Source of the DNA: Prochlorococcus sp. scB243_495K23
Lineage (GTDB): Bacteria; Cyanobacteriota; Cyanobacteriia; PCC-6307; Cyanobiaceae
Direction of reading: 5' to 3'
DNA length: 64,000 bases
NCBI GenBank assembly: GCA_000635495.1
Contig: JFLW01000087.1
Span: 62,001 to 126,000, forward strand
Translations under genes and position numbers: made by a program
Part shown: positions 20,370 through 29,483 of the stretch, one piece after another
Numbering within the stretch: position 1 is the stretch's first letter
Layout of the letters: each line of letters opens with the position of its first letter
The notes under the pieces: model-generated
The model's input: only the letters and a program-made list of their open reading frames with translations
The model's database searches: none
Told to the model about the DNA's origin: nothing

Positions 20370-20561
20370 AGAAATAAAATAATTAGTCTTTTTCAGGGTG
20401 ATACAGAAAATAAATTAAAGGCTTTAAAAATTGCGGAAGAATTGGCTGATAAATCAACATTACCAATTTTACGAAAAGGCTTAAGAGATATTTCTCCAGA
20501 AGTCGTTGAAATTTCAGCTTTATTAATAAGACAGTTCAAGTATACAATCAATTTTGATTAG
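20370..20561 (+). pseudogene. HEAT-repeat-like tail in frame with the preceding gene
   Basis: Directly after the TAA at 20367-20369 the same frame continues open to a TAG at 20559-20561. The encoded segment contains GDTENKLKALKIAEELADKS, then LPILRKGLRDISPEVVEISALLIRQF. This reads like one HEAT-type helical repeat (D…N…R…AL pattern, with a conserved-looking 'SPEVVEISALLI' second helix). It has no ATG, GTG or TTG near its beginning, so it is unlikely to be expressed alone. The simplest reading is that a nonsense change split one gene. It ends inside the convergent glycosyltransferase gene (14 bp overlap). Confidence 0.45.
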
Positions 20562-21510
20562 CACTGTTTATTGATCTAATTCTGTAAATTGGACGACTTT
20601 GACTTTCATGATATGTCCTAATTAAAAGTTCGCTCAATAATCCAAAGCTAAATAATTGAACACCAGCAACTCCTAATATTAATGCAAACATCAGCAACGG
20701 ACGATTTCCAATATCCTCACCCATTATTTTTAAAACTATCAAATAAGAAGTTATCGCAAGGCTAAAGAAAATACTTATAATTCCAACAAAACCAAACCCA
20801 TACATCGGTCTTGTTAAAAATTTAGTCATAAACCAAACAGTTAATAAATCCATTAAAACTCTAAAAGTTCTATCAATTCCATATTTACTAGATCCATATT
20901 GCCTGCTCCTATGATTTACTTTAATTTCTTTGATTCTTGCACCTTCAATATTTGCTAAAACGGGCAAAAACCTGTGAAGTTCCCCATATAACTTTATATC
21001 TTCTATTATTTCTTTCTTAAATGCTTTTAATGAGCAACCATAGTCATGCAACTTCAAACCTGTTACGTGAGCTATTAACTTATTCGCTATTTTTGATGGT
21101 ATCTTTCTATTAATTAATTTGTCTTTTCTATCAAACCTCCAGCCACAAACTAAATCATAACCATTATTAATTTCTGAAATTAATAAAGGAATATCATTTG
21201 GATCATTCTGTAAATCACCATCCAAAGTAATAACAATATCGCCCTTAGAATTATCAAAGCCAGCTGCCATTGCTGCAGTTTGACCATAATTTTTGCGAAG
21301 GGAAATTACTGACAATTCTTTAATTTTGAGAGTTAGTTGCTTTAATACTTGATGAGTATTATCTTTAGAACCATCATTTACAACAATCAATTCAAAATTA
21401 AATTTATGAGATGACATTAGATTTATAACTTCATCCAATAAAAGACCAATACTCTCGCTTTCATTGAAAACAGGGACGATAATAGAAATTAATTGTTTTA
21501 TATCTGACAT
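20548..21510 (-). CDS. Family 2 glycosyltransferase, DPM synthase/GtrB-like
   Basis: Membrane glycosyltransferase that would transfer a sugar from a nucleotide sugar to a polyprenyl phosphate. The GT2 core covers residues 8-230: SIIVPVFNESESIGLL, VNDGSKDNT, LDGDLQNDP (the DxD-type metal site) and the acceptor region with RFLPVLA and VNHRSRQYGSSKYG. Two C-terminal membrane helices follow (FGFVGIISIFFSLAITSYLI and PLLMFALILGVAGVQLFSFGLLSELL). The 320-residue length matches the GtrB/DPMS-like class. Its function in this cell, possibly envelope glycan decoration, is inferred. Confidence 0.9.
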   Translation of the reverse strand: MSDIKQLISIIVPVFNESESIGLLLDEVINLMSSHKFNFELIVVNDGSKDNTHQVLKQLTLKIKELSVISLRKNYGQTAAMAAGFDNSKGDIVITLDGDLQNDPNDIPLLISEINNGYDLVCGWRFDRKDKLINRKIPSKIANKLIAHVTGLKLHDYGCSLKAFKKEIIEDIKLYGELHRFLPVLANIEGARIKEIKVNHRSRQYGSSKYGIDRTFRVLMDLLTVWFMTKFLTRPMYGFGFVGIISIFFSLAITSYLIVLKIMGEDIGNRPLLMFALILGVAGVQLFSFGLLSELLIRTYHESQSRPIYRIRSINSANQN

Positions 21511-21561
21511 TTATTTTTAATAATAATTACACAATTTTAACTTAATTTAGAACATTAAATT

Positions 21562-21595
21562 TAAACAAAAAAAATCACCACGAACGTGGTGATTT
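21562..21595 (-). terminator. Rho-independent terminator of psaAB
   Basis: The 11-bp perfect arms AAATCACCACG (21572-21582) and CGTGGTGATTT (21585-21595) have an AA loop. Read on the minus strand, the stem is followed by a run of T (complement of the A-run at 21566-21574). It lies 18 bp after the psaB stop. The run of A on the other side could also let it act for plus-strand transcripts. Confidence 0.85.
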
Positions 21596-21613
21596 AAATT
21601 ATTTAAGGGAAAT

Positions 21614-23842
21614 TTAACCAAACTTACCTGAAGTGGATGCGATAACAAATGCCCCAAATGTAAGTATGTTTCCAATCGTGAAATGTGCTAGTCCAACTAA
21701 TCTAGCTTGAACAATTGAAAGTGCAACTGGCTTATCTCTCCACCCAACAAGGTTAGCAATTGGAGTACGTTGATGTGCCCAAACTAATGTTTCAATTAAC
21801 TCCTGCCAGTAACCACGCCATGATATTAGGAACATGAAACCAGTAGCCCAAACCAAGTGACCGAATAGGAACATCCAAGCCCAAGGAGATAGAGAATTTA
21901 CTCCAAATGGATTATATCCATTAATAAGTTGGGCAGAGTTTAACCAGAGATAATCTCTGAACCATCCCATTAGATAAGTTCCTGATTCGTTAAATTGTGC
22001 TACGTTACCCTGCCAAATTGCTAAGTGTTTCCAATGCCAGTAGAAAGTTACCCATGCTAGTAAATTTAATGCCCAGAACATAGCTAAGTACATAGCATCC
22101 CAAGATGAACTATCACAAGTACCTCCACGTCCAGGTCCATCACAAGGGAAAGCATAACCTAAATCTTTCTTATCAGGAATTAATTTTGTTCCTCTAGCAT
22201 CAAGTGCACCTTTGATAAGGATTAATGCAGTTGTATGAAGACCTAAAGCGATTGCATGGTGAACTAAGAAATCTGCTGGCCCGATAGGTAAGAAAGCACT
22301 TAATGCATCTTGTCTATTGATAAGATCCATCCAGTAATGATTACCTGGTAATGAATTAGCTGCGAGAGATGCTGAACTTGTAGGATCAGATAATAAAGCG
22401 TTAAAGCCATACATCATCTTACCTTGAGCTGCTTGAACGAATTGAGCAAATACTGGCTCGATTAGAATTTGCTTTTCAGGATTACCAAAAGCTACAACAA
22501 CATCGTTATGAACATAAATTCCAAGAGTATGAAATCCTAGCAACATTGTTACCCAACTAAGGTGGCTTATCAAAGCTTCCTTGGTTCCAAGTACTCTTGC
22601 TAGTACATTATCCTTATTTAATTCAGGATCGTAATCTCTCACAAAGAAAATAGCTCCGTGTGCAAAAGCACCGACCATCAAGAACATTGCTATGTACTGA
22701 TGATGACTGTATAGAGCAGATTGTGTGGTGTAGTCCCTAGCAATAAAAGCGTAAGAGGGAAGTGCACCCATATGTTGGGCTACAAGAGAAGTTGCTACAC
22801 CAAGTGATGCTAATGCTAATCCTAGTTGGAAATGTAATGAGTTATTTACAGTTTCATATATTCCGTCGTGGTTAATTCCGAAACTACCTTTATGAGGATC
22901 ATTAGGGTGCCTTGTATTATGAGCTTCCGTAATTTCTTTTAGGCTATGTCCTATGCCAAAAGTGTTTCTATACATATGACCAGCAATTACAAAAACTGTA
23001 CCAATCGCAATATGGTGATGAGCAATGTCAGTAAGCCATAATGCTTCACTTTGAGGATGGAGACCACCTAAAAAAGTAAAGATTGCTGTTCCAGCTCCCT
23101 CAGCTGTTCCAAATACTTGATCTAGGGAATCAGGATTTTGGGCATATGCTCCCCAGTTTAAAGTAAAGAAAGGAGCTAGTCCTGCAGGATGTGGAAGTAC
23201 TGTTAACCAGTTATCCCAACCTACATGTTGTCCTCTTGATTCAGGTATAGCAACATGAACCAAATGACCTGTCCAAGCAATACTACTGAAACCAAATAAG
23301 ACCGCTAAATGGTGATTTAATCTTGACTCTGCATTTTTAAACCAAGCTAGAGAAGGTCTAAATTTTGGCTGTAAGTGTAGCCAACCTGCAAATAGCGTCC
23401 AACAAGCCAAAATACTCATAAATATTGAAGCTTGGAAGAGTTGCTCATTAGTTCTCATTCCAATTGTGTACCACCAATGGTAGAGGCCTGAGTAAGCTAT
23501 GTTTACTGGACCACTTGCTCCAGCCTGTGTCATTGCCTCTGTGATACCAGATCCAAAATGTGGATCCCAAATAGCATGTGCAATAGGACGAACGTGAGTT
23601 GGGTCAAGTACAAATTGCTCGAAGTTACCTTGCCAAGCAATATGAAACAAGTTACCAGCAACCCAAAGTGCGATTATTGCTAGATGACCAAAATGTGTAG
23701 AGAAAAGCTTCTGATAAAGCTTTTCTTCGGTCATACCATCATGACTTTCAAAGTCGTGAGCGGTTGCTATTCCGTACCATATTCGTCGTGTTGTAGGGTC
23801 CTGAGCTAGACCCTGGTTAAATGATGGGAATTTTGTTGCCAT
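21614..23842 (-). CDS. psaB: Photosystem I P700 apoprotein A2
   Basis: One of the two reaction-centre subunits that bind P700, the electron transfer chlorophylls and the F_X iron-sulfur cluster. The 742-residue membrane protein starts [20 protein letters not shown]. It has the F_X loop [15 protein letters not shown] with the two ligand cysteines and the C-terminal helices ending [14 protein letters not shown]. It follows psaA after 27 bp and ends just before a strong terminator. Confidence 0.99.
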
Positions 23843-23869
23843 TGAATTAAAAAGGTGAAGTTCAGGTAA

Positions 23870-26173
23870 TTAGCCCAGGCCAAAAAGGCGAGCATGGAAG
23901 AAGGCCCATGTGGTAGCAATACCACCGACAAGGAAGTGTGTTACACCTACTGCTCTACCCTGGGTAATAGATAAAGCTCTTGGTTGAATGGTTGGAGCAA
24001 CTTTAAGTTTGTTATGTGCCCAAACGATTGATTCGAATAATTCTTGCCAATATCCCCTTCCACTAAAGAGGAACATTAAACTAAATGCCCATATGAAGTG
24101 AGCTCCTAAGAACATCAAACCGTACATACTTATTGATTGACCATAACTTGTTAATACTTGAGAAGCTTGCGCCCAAAGGAAATCTCTTAACCAACCATTA
24201 ATAGTAATGGAACTTTGTGCGAAGTTACCACCAGTAAGTCCCCATACGTCACTCTGCATTTTCCAAGAGAAGTGGAAAATTACTATTGATAAACAGTTAT
24301 ACATCCAGAAAAGGGCTAAGAACACGTGGTCCCATGAAGAAACTTGACATGTACCACCTCTTCCAGGTCCATCACAAGGGAATCTAAATCCTAAAGAAGC
24401 TTTATCAGGGATCAACCTTGAACTTCTTGCATAAAGTACTCCTTTGAGAAGTATCAAAACAGTTACGTGAATTTGGAAAGCATGAATATGATGAATCATT
24501 AAATCAGCTGTCCCTAATGGAATTGGAGCTATAGCAACCTTTCCACCCACTTCTACTAGACTTCCATTAAAAACTTCACTTAAAGCTTTATGAGGTAAAG
24601 CTTCTGCAGTACCTGCTAAAAGAGAAGTTCCAACAGCAGATGCTTGAATACTCTGAACCCATTGAGCAAAAATTGGCTGAAGTTGGATTGCAGAATCACT
24701 AAACATATCTTGAGGTCTACCCAAAGCCCTCATAGTATCGTTGTGAATATAGAGTCCAAAGCTATGGAATCCTAACCACATACATACCCAGTTTAAGTGA
24801 CTGATTAAAGCATCTCTTGCTTTAAGGATTCTGTCTAATACATTATCAATATGTTTTGCTGGATCATAATCTCTAACCATTGCAATTCCAGCATGGGCTC
24901 CTGCACCTACTATGAACAATCCACCTATCCACATGTGATGAGTAAATAATCCAAGAACTGTCATGTAGTCAGTAGCTATATATGGATATGGAGGCATCGC
25001 ATACATATGATGAGATACAAGTATGCTTATTGATCCAAGCATTGCAAGGTTTACTGCAAGCTGGGCATGTCTACTTTCTGCCATGAACTCAAAAAGACCT
25101 TGATGACCTTTAGGAGCAGGAAATAATATTGGGTCTCCTTGCTGTGAATCTAATATTTCTTTCATACTATGACCAATACCGTAATTAGTCCTATACATAT
25201 GACCACCAATGATTGCTATAACACCAAAAGCTAAGTGATGATGAGAAACATCAGTCATCCATAAACTTCCTGTCACAGGGTTAAGTCCACCTTTAAAGGT
25301 AAGGAAATCTGAGAATGCTAACCAGTTTAAACTAAAGAAATTACCTGTACCACTTGCTAATCCTGGAAATATCTGACCGATGATTTGAGGATCACAGAGT
25401 TGATGAGGCATAGGCATATCTGCAATAGTTGCTATTTCTTTACCATTGATTACTAAAGGAGAGCCTGCATCAATTGCATCTAAGAGAGCTGCAGTAGGAG
25501 CTCCGATATGAATACAATGACCAGCCCATGCTAAAGATCCTAACCCTACTAAACCAGCTATATGGTGGTTAAGCATAGACTCAATATCTTGGAACCACTC
25601 CATTTTTGGAGCTGCTTTGTGATAATGAAAGATTCCGGCATGAAGCATAAGTGCAGCCATTACTACAGCACCTATTGCTAAAGCCATCAGTTCACTTTCA
25701 TTAGTTATTCCCCATGCTCGCCACATGTGGAAAATTCCTGAACTTATTTGAATTCCGTTGTAGTTAGCTCCAAGATCAGCATTCAGCATTTCTTGGCCAA
25801 CTATTGCCCAAACTTGTTGAGCACCAGGTTTAACGTGAGTTGGGTCAGCTAACCAACCTGAATAATTAGAAAATCTTGCTCCATGGAAAAATGCTGCACT
25901 CATCCATATAAAAATGACTGCAAGATGTCCAAAATGAGCTGAAAAGATTTTTCTTGTTGCTTCTTCAGCATCGCCTGTATGCACATCAAAATCATGTGCG
26001 TCAGCATGCAAATTCCAGATCCATGTTGTAGTTTTTGGACCTTTAGATAATTTACTTGACCAGAAACCTGGCTTATCTAATTTGGCAAAATCAATAGGTC
26101 TTGGATCGGCCTTTACAGGATCTTCCAAAACTTTTTTGTTTTTTTCTCCACTTTCTGGTGGGCTGATGGTCAT
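23870..26173 (-). CDS. psaA: Photosystem I P700 apoprotein A1
   Basis: Reaction-centre partner of PsaB. The 767-residue protein has the stromal N-terminus with [17 protein letters not shown], the F_X loop [17 protein letters not shown] and the ending FHARLFGLG. It is the first gene of the psaAB operon, with a 335-bp upstream region that contains an inverted repeat (separate entry). Confidence 0.99.
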   Translation of the reverse strand: MTISPPESGEKNKKVLEDPVKADPRPIDFAKLDKPGFWSSKLSKGPKTTTWIWNLHADAHDFDVHTGDAEEATRKIFSAHFGHLAVIFIWMSAAFFHGARFSNYSGWLADPTHVKPGAQQVWAIVGQEMLNADLGANYNGIQISSGIFHMWRAWGITNESELMALAIGAVVMAALMLHAGIFHYHKAAPKMEWFQDIESMLNHHIAGLVGLGSLAWAGHCIHIGAPTAALLDAIDAGSPLVINGKEIATIADMPMPHQLCDPQIIGQIFPGLASGTGNFFSLNWLAFSDFLTFKGGLNPVTGSLWMTDVSHHHLAFGVIAIIGGHMYRTNYGIGHSMKEILDSQQGDPILFPAPKGHQGLFEFMAESRHAQLAVNLAMLGSISILVSHHMYAMPPYPYIATDYMTVLGLFTHHMWIGGLFIVGAGAHAGIAMVRDYDPAKHIDNVLDRILKARDALISHLNWVCMWLGFHSFGLYIHNDTMRALGRPQDMFSDSAIQLQPIFAQWVQSIQASAVGTSLLAGTAEALPHKALSEVFNGSLVEVGGKVAIAPIPLGTADLMIHHIHAFQIHVTVLILLKGVLYARSSRLIPDKASLGFRFPCDGPGRGGTCQVSSWDHVFLALFWMYNCLSIVIFHFSWKMQSDVWGLTGGNFAQSSITINGWLRDFLWAQASQVLTSYGQSISMYGLMFLGAHFIWAFSLMFLFSGRGYWQELFESIVWAHNKLKVAPTIQPRALSITQGRAVGVTHFLVGGIATTWAFFHARLFGLG

Positions 26174-26508
26174 CTAGCACCTCGAAAATAATTGACATTA
26201 AAGCCGATTGATCGGATCTCGAACTTATTAATAATGATAATGTTCAAGAAAACGAATCCCTCGGAAACTTTAGATATTCGTTTCAAAAATAATAAGGCAA
26301 AGATTCTTTCGTTATGCATTAACGTAACAAATGTTCTAATGATTGTTACTATATGAATATTTTGTTAAATTCTTGTCTATGACTAGACTATGAGTATATT
26401 TACTTAAATTTTACATGAATTTCTTAAATTTTTTTTTATATTTCAAAGAAAATTTTTTAAATCCAGCAACAGGATATAATTTCAACGTAACTATCAATAG
26501 TTTCTGAT
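26174..26508. promoter_or_regulatory. psaA / cbiGH divergent upstream region
   Basis: A gene-free spacer of 335 bp. It must contain the light-regulated psaAB promoter (minus) and the cbiGH promoter (plus). Visible structure includes a CCGAT-TG-ATCGG hairpin near 26202-26213 and an inverted repeat at 26324-26349. I looked for paired HLR1 elements (the RpaB site seen at PSI genes of other cyanobacteria) and saw only half-site-like TTTACAT near 26409, so no site is called. Confidence 0.5.
26324..26349. promoter_or_regulatory. Inverted repeat GTAACAA-N12-TTGTTAC
   Basis: Perfect 7-bp arms GTAACAA (26324-26330) and TTGTTAC (26343-26349) are separated by 12 bp, about 150-175 bp upstream of psaA. 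The spacing places the arm centres about two helical turns apart, which would suit a dimeric DNA-binding protein. This is a candidate operator only. Confidence 0.35.
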
Positions 26509-28311
26509 TTGGAAGGAATTGCTATAGGTCTATCTAATAATTCAAAAGAAATTTTAAAAAGGCTTAAAAAAACAGAATTTGTCAAAGAAATATATATTGC
26601 AGGTTCTTCAAAAGAGGATGGTAAGAAAAATGAACTTATTCAAGTACAAAAACCTAAAGAAATCTTACTTAAAAAATGGCAAGAGATAGATTTAATAATT
26701 TTTATAGGCTCCATCGCTGCATCAATACGCATAATAAATTCTTTTTTAACCTCAAAAGATCAAGATCCTGGTGTAATAGTTATAGATAACAAATGTTCCA
26801 AGATAGTTCCTTTAATTGGTTTGCATCAGTCAAATACGCAAAATATTGCATGTCAAATTGCTAATTTATTTGGTGGAGAAATAATAGAAACTAATAATTC
26901 CAATAATCAAAGCTTCTTAAATCTTGATGCATTTGGGAATCAATGGGGTTGGCAAAGATTTGGCAACATAAAAGATTGGTCAAAACTAGTAATTAAACAA
27001 GCTAATAACGAAAAAATATTTTGCAAACAATCATCTGGTAATAGCTTGTGGAAAAATTCAGAATCAGGGGAGATTATTAATCAAATTAATGAAAAAGAAA
27101 TTGTAAAACCAGATGCAACTTTTCATGTGAGTATATTCGAAAATCATGAAACTTCTTGGCACCCGCCGGTATTATGGATTGGCATTGGATGTGAAAGAAA
27201 TACAAGCAAAGACTTAATAGCAAATTCTTTAAATAATTTTTTTGAGTCAAGAAATTTATCACAGAAATCAATTGCGGGATTCGCAACTATTGATATTAAA
27301 AATAATGAGAAAGGAATTTTAGAACTTGTTAAAGAAAAAAACTTGCCTATAAAGTTTTTTAGTAAAGAAGATCTTTCAAAAATGATTGTTCCAAATCCAT
27401 CAAATGTTGTACAAAATGAAATTGGAACCCCTTCCGTAGCAGAAGCCTCTTGCTTAATCGCAGCAGGAGAAGAATCAAAATTATTAGAAGAAAAAAGAAT
27501 TTTTAAAAATGAATCTGGGGCAGTAACTATCGCTGTAGCAGAATCAAAAAATCAATATAATCCAACCCATGGCGAAATCCATATTATTGGAAGTGGGCCT
27601 GGTGATATCTCCTTCCTAACCAATAATGCAAGAAAAGCACTTTCAAGATGCACTGTTTGGATTGGATACAAAATGTATTTAGATTTAATAAAACCCATAA
27701 AAAGGAATGATCAGGTTTTAATTGAAAGCAAACTTACTGAAGAAAAAGAGAGATGCAGCAAAGCAATTAAACTAGCTGAGGAAGGAATAAAAGTGGCTTT
27801 AATTTCTTCAGGTGAATCTGGATTTTATGGAATGGCAGGTTTACTTTTAGAGTTACTTCAAAAAATCAAAAAAGAATTTAGACCTTACTTTGAAGTACAT
27901 CCAGGTATAAGTAGTGTTCAATTAGCTGCTGCGATTAGTGGCGCACCACTAATGAATGACTTTTGTTCAGTAAGCTTAAGCGATAAATTAACTCCATGGT
28001 CTTTAATAGAAAAAAGAATTGAAGGAGCTCTTCTGGGTGACTTTGTAATAGCTTTATTTAATCCTCAATCCATTGAAAGAAATTGGCAGCTAAAAAGTAT
28101 AATAGATATATGTTTAAAATCTAGGCATAGTGATACTCCAGTTTTAATAGCTAGACAAGTAGGGAGAGACAATCAAACCAAAAAATTTTTTACTTTAAAT
28201 ACCATTCCTTTTAAAGAGATTGATATGTTATCAATCATTATTATTGGCAATTCTCAAACAACCTTAGTTGACGAAATATTTCTCACTCCCAGAGGATATT
28301 TACAAAATTAA
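26509..28311 (+). CDS. cobJ: CbiG-CbiH fusion, cobalamin ring contraction (precorrin-3B/cobalt-factor III C17-methyltransferase)
   Basis: Two corrin-pathway enzymes in one 600-residue chain. Residues 1-345 are CbiG-like: an N-terminal domain with GSIAASIRIIN and PGVIVIDNKCSKIVPLIGLH, then a C-terminal domain with LWIGIGCERNTS and GTPSVAEASCLIAAG. Residues about 355-600 are the CbiH/CobJ SAM methyltransferase (IHIIGSGPGDISFLT, SSGESGFYGMAG, HPGISSVQLAAA). Together they would carry out ring contraction and C17 methylation, followed by opening of the delta-lactone. The start is TTG at 26509; there is no ATG nearby. Picocyanobacteria make pseudocobalamin, so this is a functional pathway step by inference. 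Confidence 0.9.
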   Translation: MEGIAIGLSNNSKEILKRLKKTEFVKEIYIAGSSKEDGKKNELIQVQKPKEILLKKWQEIDLIIFIGSIAASIRIINSFLTSKDQDPGVIVIDNKCSKIVPLIGLHQSNTQNIACQIANLFGGEIIETNNSNNQSFLNLDAFGNQWGWQRFGNIKDWSKLVIKQANNEKIFCKQSSGNSLWKNSESGEIINQINEKEIVKPDATFHVSIFENHETSWHPPVLWIGIGCERNTSKDLIANSLNNFFESRNLSQKSIAGFATIDIKNNEKGILELVKEKNLPIKFFSKEDLSKMIVPNPSNVVQNEIGTPSVAEASCLIAAGEESKLLEEKRIFKNESGAVTIAVAESKNQYNPTHGEIHIIGSGPGDISFLTNNARKALSRCTVWIGYKMYLDLIKPIKRNDQVLIESKLTEEKERCSKAIKLAEEGIKVALISSGESGFYGMAGLLLELLQKIKKEFRPYFEVHPGISSVQLAAAISGAPLMNDFCSVSLSDKLTPWSLIEKRIEGALLGDFVIALFNPQSIERNWQLKSIIDICLKSRHSDTPVLIARQVGRDNQTKKFFTLNTIPFKEIDMLSIIIIGNSQTTLVDEIFLTPRGYLQN

Positions 28312-28406
28312 GTTTAGATAATCCATAATTTTATAAATAGAATGTTTTTCTTTGCTTTTTTTTATAAGAATACTAATCTTTTATAATAATGATTTAAGAA
28401 AATTAA

Positions 28407-29195
28407 TTGAAAAATATTGGTTTAATTTTGTTTGACATTGATGGGGTAATCCGCAGCGTAGAAAATAGTTACAGACTTTCATTAAAGAAAACAGTTTACA
28501 AATTTTCCGGATGGGAGCCGGGCTATATAGATATTGATAATGCAAAAAATGAAGGGATCTGGAATAATGACTGGGATTTAAGTTTAGAACTTATAAAAAG
28601 ATATATAAAAAAAGAGAACTTAAACCTTAAAATTCCTCAACGAGAGGAGATAGTAAAGTGTTTTGAAGAGTTTTACTTTGGTGGAGATCCAGACAAAGAT
28701 AGTAAATACTGGTCTGGTTACATTACAAATGAGGAGCTATTAGTTGATAAAAAGTTTTTTGATTTAATTCAAGGTAATGGAATAATCTGGGGTTTTGTTA
28801 GTGGTGCAGAGTCTGCTTCTGCAAAATTTGTTTTAGAAAAAAGACTTGGACTAAAATCACCACCATTAATATCTATGGGAGATGCCCCTGACAAGCCTAA
28901 TCCTAAAGGTTTTATTAACTTATCAAAAAAGCTTATTGGAGATAAACTTGGCGAATCAAATATTCCCATTGCATATGTTGGAGATACTATTGCAGATATA
29001 AATACAGTTATGAACGCTAGAAAGGAAATACCATCTCAGAAATTCATAAGTATCGGAATAGCTCCCCCTCATTTACATTTAAATTCTCGATTAAAAGAAC
29101 GTGATTCTTATGAAACAAATCTTAGAGATGCAGGCGCTGACTTGATTTTAAATTCTATTTATGACCTTAAAGATATTAATCTTGACTTGTTTTAA
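28407..29195 (+). CDS. HAD-superfamily hydrolase, TIGR01548-like
   Basis: A 262-residue phosphatase-like protein of HAD subfamily IA. The nucleophile motif is FDIDGVI (Asp9 and Asp11), motif II is WGFVSGAES, and the acidic motif IV is VGDTIADINT. A cap domain with several Trp residues lies between motifs I and II. The sequence resembles the cyanobacterial/archaeal TIGR01548 group, whose substrate is unknown. It starts at a TTG (28407), with no ATG in a plausible position. It is the last gene before the tRNA-Ser island; 28 bp separate its stop from the distal 16-bp repeat. Confidence 0.8.
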   Translation: MKNIGLILFDIDGVIRSVENSYRLSLKKTVYKFSGWEPGYIDIDNAKNEGIWNNDWDLSLELIKRYIKKENLNLKIPQREEIVKCFEEFYFGGDPDKDSKYWSGYITNEELLVDKKFFDLIQGNGIIWGFVSGAESASAKFVLEKRLGLKSPPLISMGDAPDKPNPKGFINLSKKLIGDKLGESNIPIAYVGDTIADINTVMNARKEIPSQKFISIGIAPPHLHLNSRLKERDSYETNLRDAGADLILNSIYDLKDINLDLF

Positions 29196-29223
29196 AACAA
29201 ATATTTTAAAAATTTTCTAAATA

Positions 29224-29239
29224 AATCACGGAGAGGGAG
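29224..29239. repeat. Distal attachment-like repeat, copy of tRNA-Ser 3' end
   Basis: The 16 bp AATCACGGAGAGGGAG is identical to 30631-30646, which spans the last 11 bases of tRNA-Ser(GCT) plus 5 bp downstream. The flanks differ immediately on both sides. This is the layout left when an element integrates into a tRNA 3' end and rebuilds the tRNA, so the copy at 29224 marks the far boundary. Confidence 0.8.
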
Positions 29240-29310
29240 TTACTCGGAGTGAGTCTTGAAGGCACTCTATGACAAGTATAGGGAAGGCAAAAAGATGATG
29301 CTAATGAGAA

Positions 29311-29332
29311 TTATCCCCTAATTTATCCCCTG
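29311..29332. repeat. Two TTATCCCCT motifs, left side of island
   Basis: TTATCCCCTA occurs at 29311-29320 and TTATCCCCTG at 29323-29332, spaced 12 bp start to start, close to one helical turn. The same motif recurs at 30468, 30490 and 30502 on the other side of the lyase gene. A weaker TTATCCCTC is at 29363. Possible recombinase arm-type or regulator binding sites. Confidence 0.5.
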
Positions 29333-29362
29333 AGTTTATTTGTTAATTTGGAGTATTTTATT

Positions 29363-29470
29363 TTATCCCTCGATCTCTACACTCTCATTCGGTAAACCAG
29401 TTTTACCTTTAATTTCATCTCCAAGTGATATCCACCATCTATAGTCTATTTGTTCAAAAGCAAAAAACAC
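29363..29470 (-). CDS. Possible 35-residue ORF or gene remnant in the island
   Basis: From a GTG at 29470 the minus strand encodes VFFAFEQIDYRWWISLGDEI and further to GLPNESVEIEG before a TAA. The composition looks protein-like, with conserved-looking aromatic and acidic positions and no low complexity. It lies just downstream of the lyase gene on the same strand. I know no family for it. It could be a real small protein, the end of a lost gene, or chance. Confidence 0.25.
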   Translation of the reverse strand: MFFAFEQIDYRWWISLGDEIKGKTGLPNESVEIEG

Positions 29471-29483
29471 TTTGTAGTAAATA

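Noticed and set aside
21562-21600. psaB hairpin as an insertion-sequence end
   Set aside because: The stem followed by a T-run and its position 18 bp after psaB are fully explained by an intrinsic terminator.
26400-26430. HLR1-like element in the psaA upstream region
   Set aside because: Only one half-site-like TTTACAT is present and the second direct repeat is missing at the required spacing.
29224-29260. Second tRNA-Ser gene at the distal repeat
   Set aside because: Only the 3'-terminal 11 bases are present; D-arm, anticodon arm and variable arm are absent, so it is an att-type copy, not a tRNA.
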